Notes under the pieces: generated by a model | What the model was told of the DNA's origin: nothing | The model's database searches: none | The model's input: the letters and a program-made list of their open reading frames with translations, nothing else | Origin: CAXWPM01 sp965206125 | Lineage (GTDB): Bacteria; Acidobacteriota; Terriglobia; 20CM-2-55-15 | DNA: 64,000 bases | Direction: 5' to 3' | NCBI GenBank assembly: GCA_965206125.1 | Contig: CBDBIN010000046.1 | Span: 434,001 to 498,000, forward strand | Position numbers and translations under genes: made by a program | Shown here: piece by piece, positions 38,903 through 47,083 of the stretch | Position numbering within the stretch: the stretch's first letter is position 1 | Layout: every line of letters begins with the position of its first letter

Positions 38903-39034
38903 ATGGTCGATATGCTCCTAGGCCTGATTCAGTTTTCGGGAGTCTTCCATCTGGCCATCGGGCTGCTGCTGATCGGTGCCGGCGCCGGTCTGTCTTTGCT
39001 GGTGTCTCGGGCTTTTCTCGGCGTAGCAGACTGA
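38903..39034 (+). CDS. Small single-helix membrane protein
   Basis: A 43-codon reading frame encoding MVDMLLGLIQFSGVFHLAIG then LLLIGAGAGLSLLVSRAF and a short polar end. Almost the whole peptide is hydrophobic with small residues (GAGAG), a transmembrane helix pattern. An in-frame ATG at 38912 is an alternative start; no strong Shine-Dalgarno sequence is seen. Its stop overlaps the start of the next small gene (TGATG at 39032-39036), a mark of translational coupling that supports both being real. It follows the ABC permease gene by 90 bases. No family is recognised. Confidence 0.5.
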   Translation: MVDMLLGLIQFSGVFHLAIGLLLIGAGAGLSLLVSRAFLGVAD

Positions 39035-39168
39035 TGCTGTTCGCAATCGCCGGACTCGTCCTAATCGTTGTGATCCTCGCCACGCTCCTGGTTCACGAGA
39101 AACGGACCGGATCGTTCAAACGGGCCGTGCGGGAACTTCTCGACCAGGATCCGCCCGCAAGCGCCTAA
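39034..39168 (+). CDS. Small membrane-anchored protein, coupled to upstream small gene
   Basis: A 44-codon frame: MLFAIAGLVLIVVILATLLV forms one transmembrane helix, followed by a basic then acidic tail (HEKRTGSFKRAVRELLDQD). Starts inside the stop codon of the preceding small gene. The amphipathic tail suggests a cytoplasmic docking segment. Function unknown; a small accessory subunit of the neighbouring ABC exporter is one possibility, by position only. Confidence 0.5.
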   Translation: MLFAIAGLVLIVVILATLLVHEKRTGSFKRAVRELLDQDPPASA

Positions 39169-39250
39169 AGGGAGTTCGAGCGTCACTATATCGCCGAAAC
39201 ACCGGCAATTCCGCCTGATCCGACACCCACCCTGGATTGCAGATAAGTAA

Positions 39251-39337
39251 CGGAGGAAGAGGGATTCGAACCCCCGGTGCCGTTTCCAGCACAGTGGTTT
39301 TCAAGACCACCGCCTTCGACCGCTCGGCCATTCCTCC
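39251..39337 (-). tRNA. tRNA-Ser (anticodon UGA)
   Basis: On the minus strand the sequence begins GGAGGAATGGCCGAGCGGTC and ends GGGTTCGAATCCCTCTTCCTCCG. The acceptor stem GGAGGAA/TTCCTCC is perfect over seven pairs, the anticodon stem GTGGT/ACCAC encloses CTTGAAA with anticodon TGA, a long variable arm (GTGCTGGAAACGGCAC) marks a class II serine tRNA, and the T loop is TTCGAAT. CCA is not encoded. Confidence 0.97.
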
Positions 39338-39387
39338 GTAGGGGCGAGGATAGCACGCAGCCCACGAGTTAGAACCCAACTGCGGTG

Positions 39388-40032
39388 CTACTCCCGCCGC
39401 TTGATCATCGATTCATAAACAACTGGCTTGTAGCGCTGCTCGGCTGTGGACGGGTAGTCGCAGGTTTCTTGCGAAGCGTCGTAGACCTTCGCCTGGAGGA
39501 AAGCCTCGTTGGGCCGGTAGCCGACGCCCTTGGCGTCGATGCCGGGACGCTGCATCAGTTTTTCGATCGTGTAGAGCGTTTCACTGCGGTCGGACGCGAC
39601 CTGGTGGTGCTCGCGGCTCATTACGATGGCTTCCTCGGGGCAGGCATCGATACAGAAACCGCAGTAGATGCAGCGCATCATGTCGATGTTGAAAAGCTTG
39701 GGAAACTTCTCGATCTCCGGGTTCGGATGCTCACCCGCTTCGATATAGATGCACTCGGCCGGACAGATCGTCGCGCACATGTAGCAGGCGACGCACTTGA
39801 GGCTCCCGTCGTCACGGACCGTGAGGACATGGGTGCCCCGGAATCGCTGGGAGTACGGCCGAGTCTGCTCCGGGTAGCTGATGGTCGGACTATCCCCTTT
39901 GAACAGGGTTCGAAAGAGGTGTCCGATCGTCACTCCGAACGCCTTGAACGTCATCAGGAATGACGACGGTTCGCGACGGGCCTGTTCGCTGACGTTGATG
40001 ACGGGGACGTCGACGGCATAAGGGCCGCTCAT
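39388..40032 (-). CDS. nuoI: NADH-quinone oxidoreductase subunit I (two 4Fe-4S clusters)
   Basis: A 214-residue complex I subunit. Two ferredoxin-type motifs, CVACYMCATICPAECI (~80-95) and CIYCGFCIDACPEEAI (~119-134), bind clusters N6a and N6b that pass electrons towards quinone. The N-terminal VNVSEQARREPSSFLMTFKAFGVTIGHL is the usual membrane-facing helix region. The ATG overlaps the stop of nuoG (ATGA at 40029-40032). In the standard operon nuoH lies between nuoG and nuoI; here it is missing, and a tRNA gene follows nuoI, so the remaining subunits must be encoded elsewhere. Confidence 0.93.
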   Translation of the reverse strand: MSGPYAVDVPVINVSEQARREPSSFLMTFKAFGVTIGHLFRTLFKGDSPTISYPEQTRPYSQRFRGTHVLTVRDDGSLKCVACYMCATICPAECIYIEAGEHPNPEIEKFPKLFNIDMMRCIYCGFCIDACPEEAIVMSREHHQVASDRSETLYTIEKLMQRPGIDAKGVGYRPNEAFLQAKVYDASQETCDYPSTAEQRYKPVVYESMIKRRE

Positions 40033-41675
40033 TGGACAACCGCCTGTGGTTCGGCTTCGGCCCCAGCCGGCGCGCCCATCGGTCCGATCGTCTCGTAGTC
40101 CAGCCCCGAGTAGCGTGGCACCCGACGAGTGATGTCCTCGAAGATCTTCGCAGGATTATCGTCGACAGTCTTGCCCGCTAGACGGAGCATCCCGGCCATC
40201 AACCGGTGGAGCGGCCTCACTTCCGAGACCGGCGTCACGGCCCGGTTGACCAACTGGATACGGCCTTCGTAGTTCGTGTAGGTTCCTGATTCTTCCGACC
40301 ATGCCGCCATGGGGACCAGGACCGATGCCCCCTTGGTCCAGTCGAAGGCGTGCGTTGTCGAAACCACGCTGAAGTTCACGGCGGCAATGAGCCGACCCAG
40401 GATCGCGATTATGGAATCGGAATCCTCATCGACGAGCTGCGGATGGAAAGCGATCCAAACACCTTTCACGCTGCCGTTCTCGGCTGCTTCGCACAGGCCT
40501 CTGAGCCCACCCAAATCCGACGCGAGCCCAAGATCCAGGGCACCCCTCGTGTTCGGATGCTTGTCTCTGCGGCGCAGCAGGTCGTCCTGACGTTCCGTGT
40601 AGAGTTCGGTCTCGTTGTTCAGCCTAAAGTCTGCGAGGCCCTCGAAGTACGTCTTGAGCAGGAACAACGCTTCGTTCGTGTTCGTGGCCGAGCCGAGTCC
40701 CGCAACGGCGTCGCCGCCGTATTCGGCCCGCAGCACCTCGAAATTCCGGTGCGCTTCGCCCAGGCAGTCGTCGACGCGCCGGGTTTCGGTCCCGACGCGG
40801 CCCTCGGCGATTCGCGCGCCCGCCTCGAGTGCGTGGAAGCTCAACCGGCCCTCATCACAGAGCCAACTCTTGTTGACGTCCGGGTTCCGCCGTCCGATCG
40901 TGCGGTAGACCACGCCGTCAGTTGCGGAGAGGCCCGGGATGCCTCCGCCCTGGGCCCGGGCGGAATGGTCGATACGAAGGTTGCAACCCGTGCTGCAACC
41001 ACCGCAAACCGAAGGCGTGCCCTTCAGGAACCACGAGCGAACCTTGAAGCGAAAGTCAGAACTTGTCAGCGCTCCGACCGGGCAGATGTCGACGACGTTG
41101 ATCGAATACGGGTTGTCGAGCGGCCGATCTTTATAGATCCCGATCTTGGAGGAGTGGCCGCGGCCAAGGACCTGGATCTCTGCCGTGCCGGTCACGTTCT
41201 CGGTGAAACGTACGCATCGGGTACAGAGGATGCACCGTTCCTGGTCGAGTTTGACCTGCGGGCCGATGTCGAACGCTTTCCGCCGTCGGGTCTTTTGATC
41301 GACGGCGACGCGGCTCTCATGGCCGGCATGCTCCATGTAATAGTCCTGGAGCCAGCACTCCCCGGACTGGTCGCACACAGGGCAGTCGATCGGGTGGTGG
41401 AGCAGGAGGAACTCCATCGCGTAACGGACGGCTTCGGCGACACGTTCGGTGTCCGTACGCACGACCATGCCGTCGCGTATCGGGGTTGCGCACGAAGGCA
41501 TCAGCTTGGGTGCGCCCTCGGCTTCGATCAAGCACATCCGGCAGCTGCCTTCGATCCCGATGTCGGGATGGTAGCAGTAGCGGGGGATCTGGACGCCGAC
41601 TTCATCGGCGACCTGGATGATCGTCTTCCCGCTCTCGACCTCGTACTCCTGATCGTTGATCGTGACTTTGGGCAT
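40029..41675 (-). CDS. nuoG: NADH-quinone oxidoreductase subunit G
   Basis: About 548 residues. The N-terminus binds a 2Fe-2S cluster (YCYHPDIGIEGSCRMCLIEA then CAT, ~34-65). HPIDCPVCDQSGECWLQDYY (~95-115) is the His/Cys 4Fe-4S site (N5), and RCILCTRCVRF plus DICPVGALTS (~140-205) form N4. A molybdopterin-oxidoreductase-like domain follows but is short compared with E. coli NuoG (about 900 residues), as in other reduced NuoG proteins. PKVTINDQEYEVESGKTI is the normal beginning; the ATG at 41675 is chosen over GTG at 41681. No nuoE or nuoF lies upstream; the spacer there holds an AATCTCGAA-type repeat. Confidence 0.92.
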   Translation of the reverse strand: MPKVTINDQEYEVESGKTIIQVADEVGVQIPRYCYHPDIGIEGSCRMCLIEAEGAPKLMPSCATPIRDGMVVRTDTERVAEAVRYAMEFLLLHHPIDCPVCDQSGECWLQDYYMEHAGHESRVAVDQKTRRRKAFDIGPQVKLDQERCILCTRCVRFTENVTGTAEIQVLGRGHSSKIGIYKDRPLDNPYSINVVDICPVGALTSSDFRFKVRSWFLKGTPSVCGGCSTGCNLRIDHSARAQGGGIPGLSATDGVVYRTIGRRNPDVNKSWLCDEGRLSFHALEAGARIAEGRVGTETRRVDDCLGEAHRNFEVLRAEYGGDAVAGLGSATNTNEALFLLKTYFEGLADFRLNNETELYTERQDDLLRRRDKHPNTRGALDLGLASDLGGLRGLCEAAENGSVKGVWIAFHPQLVDEDSDSIIAILGRLIAAVNFSVVSTTHAFDWTKGASVLVPMAAWSEESGTYTNYEGRIQLVNRAVTPVSEVRPLHRLMAGMLRLAGKTVDDNPAKIFEDITRRVPRYSGLDYETIGPMGAPAGAEAEPQAVVQ

Positions 41676-41721
41676 AACCACCTAAGCTAACATGGGCGGG
41701 GGCTCGGCCCGGGCATTCGAA

Positions 41722-41827
41722 ATCTGCGATTCGCGATTCCTGATCTAAGATCTGGTGCTCGCGAGGGCTTCACCCTTACGCAATGAATCTCGAACCTCCA
41801 ATCTCCTAATCTCGAATTCTCCAATTT
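41722..41827. repeat. Degenerate AATCTCGAA/GATTCGCGATT heptamer repeat
   Basis: The spacer between nuoG and the sulfurtransferase gene holds copies of an AATCTxxxA-type word: AAATCTGCGATTCGCGATTCC at its left and AATCTCGAACCTCCAATCTC with CTAATCTCGAATTCTCCAAT at its right. A related stretch (AGATTGGAAGTTCGAGATTC) lies at 32258-32285. No gene is visible. Confidence 0.6.
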
Positions 41828-42644
41828 ATTCTCCGCCTTCAATAGGCAAATCCGCTCGGTTCCCCCACTCTCCCCATGACCCGAGGTAGTTCCGGAGTTT
41901 CGGATAGCCGATGAGACGGAGCGCAAGGTAGGTATGTGCCGAGCGGTATCCGCCCTGGCAATAGGGGATGACTTCGTGGTCCGGGGTCACACCGATCGCG
42001 CTGTACTCGGCGGCCAGTTCTTCGGCGGGTTTGAACGCGCCCTCCGCTGTCAGGTTGTTCTTCCACTCGAGGTGAACGGCTCCGGGTATCTTGCCTCCGC
42101 GTGCCGAGCGGACTAGCGTTCCGGCGTTCTCTTCGGCCGAGCGGGTGTCGACGATAGCAACATCTGCCTTCCCGAGTCGCTCGACGACATCAAGGGCAGT
42201 GGCCAGGAGATTCCTCTGCGGGTCGGCCGTGAAGTTACCACGGGTCGGGACTTCGGCGTCCTGGGTGACGGGCAGTCCCGCAGCTTTCCATGCGTTGAAC
42301 CCGCCGTTCAGCATGTGGACGTCCTGGTGGCCGAAGAACTCCATGAACCAGAACAGCCGCGCCGCGCGTTCTCCGCTGATCGCGTCGTGAACGACGACCG
42401 TGCTGTTGTCACTCACGCCCTTCGCACCGATCAAGTGTTCGATGATCCAGAGGAAGGTGTTCAGCGGACCCTCGCGAGTGTCGATCAGGCTGATGCCGAA
42501 TATGTCGAAGCTGCGAGCTCCGGGGATATGTCCGTTGGCGTAGGCTTCGGGCTGACGCAGATCCAGCACGACGATCTGTTCGCCTTCCAGGCGATCCTCC
42601 AGTTGTTGGGGGGACCAGAGCAAATCGGGATTGCTGTAGCTCAC
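41826..42644 (-). CDS. Sulfurtransferase with two rhodanese domains
   Basis: A 272-residue tandem rhodanese. The inactive first domain (~5-125, QIVVLDLRQPEAYANGHIPG) is followed by the active second domain (~150-270) whose catalytic loop is IPYCQGGYRSAHTYLALR, with the persulfide-forming Cys. It moves sulfane sulfur from thiosulfate or 3-mercaptopyruvate to cyanide or thiols; the loop does not decide between them. The start is a GTG at 42644 preceded by AAGGAG six bases upstream; the longer open frame reaching 42929 is antisense to the codon pattern of the overlapping HAD gene and is not used. It follows the HAD gene by ten bases, so they form an operon. Confidence 0.9.
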   Translation of the reverse strand: MSYSNPDLLWSPQQLEDRLEGEQIVVLDLRQPEAYANGHIPGARSFDIFGISLIDTREGPLNTFLWIIEHLIGAKGVSDNSTVVVHDAISGERAARLFWFMEFFGHQDVHMLNGGFNAWKAAGLPVTQDAEVPTRGNFTADPQRNLLATALDVVERLGKADVAIVDTRSAEENAGTLVRSARGGKIPGAVHLEWKNNLTAEGAFKPAEELAAEYSAIGVTPDHEVIPYCQGGYRSAHTYLALRLIGYPKLRNYLGSWGEWGNRADLPIEGGE

Positions 42645-42654
42645 CGCTGTCTCC

Positions 42655-43413
42655 TTAGGCTGTTCCTGTCGCCAGGATCGGCACCAGTTGATCCAGTGAT
42701 TGTACGGTGTGTTGGGGGTGGGCGTGCCTGGGCGACCACTGGTAGCGCCCCGTGTCGACCCACACGGCATCCATGCCGACTCCGGCAGCCCCGTCGATGT
42801 CGAGGTCGAGCCGGTCACCGATGAAGAGCCCTTCCGACGGCTCGATCCCCAGCGCTTCGAACGCGTGCTCGAAAATGCGAGGGTGCGGCTTTCTCCACCC
42901 GACGTCGTCGGACACGACGACGGCTTCAAACATGTCGTGAAGGCCGTGCCGTTCCAGGCAACGGTGCAACGTCGGAGCGTGGTCGAAGTTTGAAATCATC
43001 GCCACCCGGTATCCGTTCGCCCCAGCCCACTCGAGGACGCCGCGATTCTCCGGCCGCACTTCCATCGCCGGTTCAAGCTGACCCATGTGTGTTGTCGCCA
43101 GGCGGTCTGGGAAATCCTCGGCGAGGCTGTCAGGATCCTTGCCGAGCAGTTCGAGCATGATCCGGAATCGATCCGGGCAGGGAACCTCGCGGAGGTCCGC
43201 CGCGCGACGGCCTGCCTCTCGAAAACTTTCGAAGAAGGCCTCGACGAACCGTTCAAAATCAACCGGGCCGGCATCCTCTTCGTACATCGCATGTATCGCC
43301 GGCGCCGTCGTAAACACCGTTTGTCCTCGGACCCGGCATTCGGTCAACTTGTCATTATTGAAATGGATGAGCGTCTCGAAGGCGTCGAAGATGAGCGTTG
43401 AATAAGTTTTCAT
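42655..43413 (-). CDS. HAD-family hydrolase (subfamily IA)
   Basis: A 252-residue haloacid dehalogenase-superfamily protein. Motif I is LIFDAFETLIHF (nucleophile Asp, ~10; the second acidic residue is replaced by Phe, as in dehalogenase-like members), motif II MISNFDHA (~133-140), motif III Lys in VGWRKPHPRIFEHAFEALGI (~170-190), and motif IV LFIGDRLDLDIDGAAGVGMD (~200-220). The cap (~20-110) is helical. It probably dephosphorylates a small metabolite, but because motif I lacks the phosphatase-type DxD a non-phosphatase activity is possible. It is co-transcribed with the sulfurtransferase and divergent from the ABC operon, with a palindrome between them. Confidence 0.87.
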   Translation of the reverse strand: MKTYSTLIFDAFETLIHFNNDKLTECRVRGQTVFTTAPAIHAMYEEDAGPVDFERFVEAFFESFREAGRRAADLREVPCPDRFRIMLELLGKDPDSLAEDFPDRLATTHMGQLEPAMEVRPENRGVLEWAGANGYRVAMISNFDHAPTLHRCLERHGLHDMFEAVVVSDDVGWRKPHPRIFEHAFEALGIEPSEGLFIGDRLDLDIDGAAGVGMDAVWVDTGRYQWSPRHAHPQHTVQSLDQLVPILATGTA

Positions 43414-43439
43414 GCGTCCGATAGAATGTCCATTCTATC
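43398..43439 (+). promoter_or_regulatory. Putative promoter with perfect 20-bp palindrome between HAD gene and ABC operon
   Basis: GATAGAATG-TC-CATTCTATC (43420-43439) is a perfect inverted repeat seven bases upstream of the HAD start codon. On the plus strand TTGAAT (43398-43403) and TAGAAT (43422-43427, inside the palindrome) are spaced 18 bases apart, a plausible sigma-70 promoter for the ABC operon. The palindrome could be an operator covering both directions, since TAGAAT also occurs on the minus strand. Inference only. Confidence 0.45.
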
Positions 43440-43497
43440 ACCGGGGGACCGTGTCCACTTGGGCCGGTCCTGGCGGATTCGGCCGAACTGCTGGTCT

Positions 43498-44505
43498 ATG
43501 ATCGAAGTAGAGCACCTCACAAAACGCTACGACAGGACGACCGCCATTTCCGACGTGACCTTCAGCGTTGGCGCCGGAGAGGTGTTGGGCTTCCTCGGCC
43601 CGAACGGCGCCGGCAAGACCACCACGATGCGTGCCATTACCGGCTACCTTCCGGCAACCGAAGGGCGGATCACCGTCGGTGGTTTTGATGTTTTCGCCAA
43701 GCCCCTCGAAGTACGTCGTCAGATCGGTTACCTGCCCGAGACCCCCCCGCTCTACCCTGAGATGACGGTATCCGGATACCTGCGGTTCGTCGGCAAGATC
43801 AAGGGCGTTCCCCGGGCGGAACTGGAAAACGAGGTCGTTCGCGTCATGGAGAAGGTCAACGTGCGCGACGTCGAAGGGCGTATCGTCGGTCGGCTGTCCA
43901 AGGGTTACCGCCAGAGAGTTGGGCTCGCGCAGGCCCTGCTCAATGATCCACCGGTGCTGATCCTCGACGAGCCGACCATCGGTCTGGACCCGAAACAGAT
44001 CCATGAAGTGCGGGAACTGATCAACGAATGGAGGGGCGAGCACACGGTGATCCTGTCCACGCACATCCTCCCGGAAGTCGAACAGACCTGCAGTCAAGTC
44101 GTTATCATCAACGGTGGGAAGATTGTCGCCGTCGACACGCCGGCCAACCTGGTTCACGCGTTGAAGGGAGGCGACCGGACCATTGTGGAAGTCGCCGGTC
44201 CGATCGACGATGTCCTGTCACGGCTTCGCGTCATCCCCGGCGTCGCCACCGCTACCCAACTCGAAGGTATGGACGGCCGCCATCGGGTCCAGGTGGAAGC
44301 CGGGGCGGATGGCGATCTTGCTCCCGCGCTTGCACGTACGATCGTCGAGGGTGGTTGGAGCCTGTACGGGCTGACATCCTCGACGATGTCGCTCGAGGAC
44401 GTCTTCCTCGAACTGACGACCGACGACGAAGAGGAGGCATCCGGGCCGGAGGCCGTGGAACCGGAAAGCGAAGCAACCGACGAGACGGAGTCCTCCGACG
44501 CATGA
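43498..44505 (+). CDS. ABC transporter ATP-binding protein (Gld-type)
   Basis: A 335-residue ATPase beginning MIEVEHLTKRYDRTTAISDV. Walker A GFLGPNGAGKTTTMRAITG (~34-52), signature LSKGYRQRVGLAQALL (~134-149), Walker B LILDEPTIGLDP (~155-166), and switch His in LSTHILPEVE are intact. A C-terminal ~110-residue extension ends in an acidic tail (DDEEEASGPEAVEPESEATD). Upstream frame to 43426 is not conserved, so ATG 43498 is used. With the next three genes it matches the GldA-GldF-GldG-type ABC exporter plus DUF4340 arrangement widely found outside gliding bacteria. It overlaps the permease start (ATGA, 44502-44505). Confidence 0.92.
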   Translation: MIEVEHLTKRYDRTTAISDVTFSVGAGEVLGFLGPNGAGKTTTMRAITGYLPATEGRITVGGFDVFAKPLEVRRQIGYLPETPPLYPEMTVSGYLRFVGKIKGVPRAELENEVVRVMEKVNVRDVEGRIVGRLSKGYRQRVGLAQALLNDPPVLILDEPTIGLDPKQIHEVRELINEWRGEHTVILSTHILPEVEQTCSQVVIINGGKIVAVDTPANLVHALKGGDRTIVEVAGPIDDVLSRLRVIPGVATATQLEGMDGRHRVQVEAGADGDLAPALARTIVEGGWSLYGLTSSTMSLEDVFLELTTDDEEEASGPEAVEPESEATDETESSDA

Positions 44506-45284
44506 GGAATATCCTCGCCATCGTCGAGCGCGAACTGCGCGCCTACTTTATCTCGCCTGTTGCCTACGTCGTCCTCACGGTATTCGTGCTCCTGTCCGGC
44601 ATCTTCTTTCTGCTCGTCCTGAACCAGATCATCCAGATGGCCACGATCAACGCCCTCCAAAGCCAGCGTTTCGGCACGGGTCCGGCACCGATCGACATGC
44701 CCTTCCTTGTCAGCAGCAACTATCTTGGGTCGATGCAGGTCATCCTGCTCTTCACTCTCCCCATGATCACGATGGTGCTGTTTTCCGATGAGAAAAGGCG
44801 CGGGACGATCGAGCTCCTGCTCACCATGCCGCTGACGGATGTCCAGATCGTGCTGGGGAAGTTCCTGGCGGCCGTGTCGTTCTACGCGATCATGCTGGCA
44901 ACGACGTGGATTCCGATGTCCGTGCTGTTTCTCTACGGCGATCCGGCGTGGAGGCCCATCCTCACTGGCTACCTCGGCCTGTTCCTCTACGGTGTGGCTC
45001 TGCTGGCCCTGGGTCTGTTCGTCTCGACTCTGACAGAGAACCAGATCGTTGCAGGTTTCGCGAGCTTCGGAACGGCGCTCATTCTGTGGATTATCGATGG
45101 TGTAGCCCAGAACGCCACCGCCCTGACGCGCGAGGTGTTGACCTACGTTTCGATCCTCGGCCACATGGATGACTTCCGCCTCGGCGTGATTTCGACAACG
45201 GACGTCATCTACTACCTGTCGATGATGACGCTGGCGTTGTTCCTGACCTACAGGTCGATCGACTCCCTGAGGTGGAGGGGCTGA
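44502..45284 (+). CDS. ABC transporter permease (GldF-like, ABC-2 family)
   Basis: A 260-residue membrane protein starting MRNILAIVERELRAYFISPV, the hallmark opening of GldF-like permeases. About six helices are visible (YVVLTVFVLLSGIFFLLVLN, MQVILLFTLPMITMVLF, FLAAVSFYAIMLATTWIPM, GYLGLFLYGVALLALGLFV, IVAGFASFGTALILWIID, YYLSMMTLALFLTY). SDEKRRGTIELLLTMPLTDVQIVLGKFL (~88-116) is the coupling-helix region that meets the ATPase. The ATG overlaps the ATPase stop; a longer frame running back to 44028 is a shadow of the ATPase gene. Substrate unknown. Confidence 0.9.
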   Translation: MRNILAIVERELRAYFISPVAYVVLTVFVLLSGIFFLLVLNQIIQMATINALQSQRFGTGPAPIDMPFLVSSNYLGSMQVILLFTLPMITMVLFSDEKRRGTIELLLTMPLTDVQIVLGKFLAAVSFYAIMLATTWIPMSVLFLYGDPAWRPILTGYLGLFLYGVALLALGLFVSTLTENQIVAGFASFGTALILWIIDGVAQNATALTREVLTYVSILGHMDDFRLGVISTTDVIYYLSMMTLALFLTYRSIDSLRWRG

Positions 45285-45286
45285 GT

Positions 45287-46861
45287 ATGGACGTCCGGGA
45301 ACTCCTCAAGAAAGCGGACCTGCTCGGTTTGACCATCGTCGTGGGGGCGGTTGTCGTCTACTCGGTGCAGTCGGTCTGGACAACTTACCAAACGGTCGCC
45401 GTCGTCATAGGGGCTCTCCTCGTCGTCGTTTCGCTGGCCCTGAAACTAGAACAGGTCCGCGCTGGTCTCCGACGAAGATCGACGAAGTTCGGAATGAACT
45501 CGGCTACCTCGGTACTGCTGCTCCTCGGCGTCCTCGGTTTTATCAATTACCTCGGCGCCCAGAATCCGCAGCGGTTCGACCTGACGACCGAGAAGATCAA
45601 CAGCCTGGCCGAGCAGTCGGTCAATGTGGCCGGCCAACTCGTGGAGGATGTCCACATCCGAGCGTTCTTTCCCCAGGGAGAAGATCCCTTTGCCCGTAAC
45701 CTTCTCGAACTCTTTCGGCAGAGCAGTTCCCGGATCAGCCACGAATTCATCGATCCAGACCTCCAACCCCAGCTTGCCGAACAGTACGACGTGAGCGTGT
45801 ACGGAGAGTTCAACAACCCGCTGACGGGTCAGACCATCCGGTTCGGCACCCTGGTCGTCGAAATGGCGGGTCGTCGGGAGCGGATCGCCAAGCAGTCCGA
45901 GCCCCTCAATGAAGAAGACATCACGAATGCCCTGATGAAGCTCGTGAGGGGAGAGACCAAGGTGGTCTACTTCGTCGAGGGGCACGGCGAAAAGCTAGTT
46001 GCCCAGACCGAACGCAACGGGCTGGACGGCGCGCGCAACGTTCTGGAGAGAGAAGGCTACCAGGTCGAGACGATCAACCTGGTCCGCGTCGAGGAAGTTC
46101 CCTCCGACGCATCCGTCCTGGTATGGCCGGGCCCCGAAAGCGAACCGTTTGCCGAGGAAATCGAAATTGTCGACCGGTATCTGAATCGGGGAGGCAGCGT
46201 TTTAGCGATGGTCGACCCTCCTCCGGCGTCCTCGCTCGACGGCCTGCTGGCCCGCTGGTCGGTTTCGACAGGTGAGAATTTTGTCGTGGATGCGAGTGGA
46301 GTCGGCCGGTTGCTCGGTGCGGGACCCGAGATCCCGCTGGTTCAGCAGCCCGGAACGCACGCGATCACCGAGAGCTTCAACCTAATGACGTTCTTCCCGC
46401 TGGCCCGATCGGTTTCGCGGCGCGACCCGGTCGAGGGTGGCCACGTTGTCTCAGACCTTCTGACCACGAGCGCCCAGAGCTGGGGCGAAAGCGACATGGA
46501 GAACACGGAGGCGTCGTTCGATCCGGAGTCGGATCTTGGCGGTCCTGTCAGCGTCGGGCTCGTCGTGACCAAGGATCTCGACGCGGATGAAAAAGTGCGC
46601 CTCGTGGTGATTGGAGATTCGGATTTCGCCACGAACGCATTCTTTACCCTCCAGGGGAATGGCGATCTCTTCCTGAACGCTGTCGGCTGGCTGGCCGAGG
46701 ACGAAAACTTCATTTCGGTCCGGCCAAAGGTTCCGACCGACCGGCGTTTGACGTTGACCGCAGCCCAGGGTCGCATGACCTTTTACATCTCGATGGTTCT
46801 TCCTTTTCTCGGAATCCTGGGAGCCGGGATCTCCGTCTGGATGAAACGCCGCGCCATGTGA
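45287..46861 (+). CDS. GldG-like ABC-exporter auxiliary protein
   Basis: A 524-residue protein with two N-terminal helices (~15-60), another near ~70-90 (NSATSVLLLLGVLGFINYLG), a large extracytoplasmic region and a final helix (FYISMVLPFLGILGAGISVW) before the basic end KRRAM. DLTTEKINSLAEQSVNV (~99-115) and VVYFVEGHGEKLV (~225-238) are typical of the GldG/ABC-auxiliary family, whose soluble part adopts an IFT52-like/GATase-like fold. GGAGGGG precedes ATG 45287 by six bases. In Flavobacterium GldAFG is required for gliding; here no other gliding genes are present, so a general envelope role is more likely. Confidence 0.88.
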   Translation: MDVRELLKKADLLGLTIVVGAVVVYSVQSVWTTYQTVAVVIGALLVVVSLALKLEQVRAGLRRRSTKFGMNSATSVLLLLGVLGFINYLGAQNPQRFDLTTEKINSLAEQSVNVAGQLVEDVHIRAFFPQGEDPFARNLLELFRQSSSRISHEFIDPDLQPQLAEQYDVSVYGEFNNPLTGQTIRFGTLVVEMAGRRERIAKQSEPLNEEDITNALMKLVRGETKVVYFVEGHGEKLVAQTERNGLDGARNVLEREGYQVETINLVRVEEVPSDASVLVWPGPESEPFAEEIEIVDRYLNRGGSVLAMVDPPPASSLDGLLARWSVSTGENFVVDASGVGRLLGAGPEIPLVQQPGTHAITESFNLMTFFPLARSVSRRDPVEGGHVVSDLLTTSAQSWGESDMENTEASFDPESDLGGPVSVGLVVTKDLDADEKVRLVVIGDSDFATNAFFTLQGNGDLFLNAVGWLAEDENFISVRPKVPTDRRLTLTAAQGRMTFYISMVLPFLGILGAGISVWMKRRAM

Positions 46862-46874
46862 GGTGTGGATTACT

Positions 46875-47072
46875 CGGATGGGAAGAGTTAGCTTCGGATT
46901 ACACACAGGAAAAGAAGGCCACGGATTGCACGGATTTAACGGATTTCGGGCGGCACTTTGTCTTCGGACTCTTCCCCGAAAAAAACATCTTAAATCCGAT
47001 AAATCCGTGCAATCCGTGGCTAACTCCTCCGACCCGTGTAATCCGTGGCCTTCTTCCTCTCCGTGTAATCTG
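46875..47072. repeat. Long inverted repeat built of ACGGATT heptamers
   Basis: The spacer between the GldG-like and DUF4340 genes contains a left arm (AAGGCCACGGATTGCACGG then ATTTAACGGATTT) whose reverse complement recurs on the right (AAATCCGATAAATCCGTGC then AATCCGTGGC), with a further outer pair GGATTACAC.../...GTGTAATC and AAGAAGGCC/GGCCTTCTT. The right arm has a ~33-base insertion. The transcript would form a large hairpin inside the operon. Confidence 0.75.
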
Positions 47073-47083
47073 GCGCCACACGC

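Noticed and set aside
39116..39379. Minus-strand 87-codon frame over the tRNA.
   Set aside because: It reads through the tRNA-Ser gene and is a shadow.
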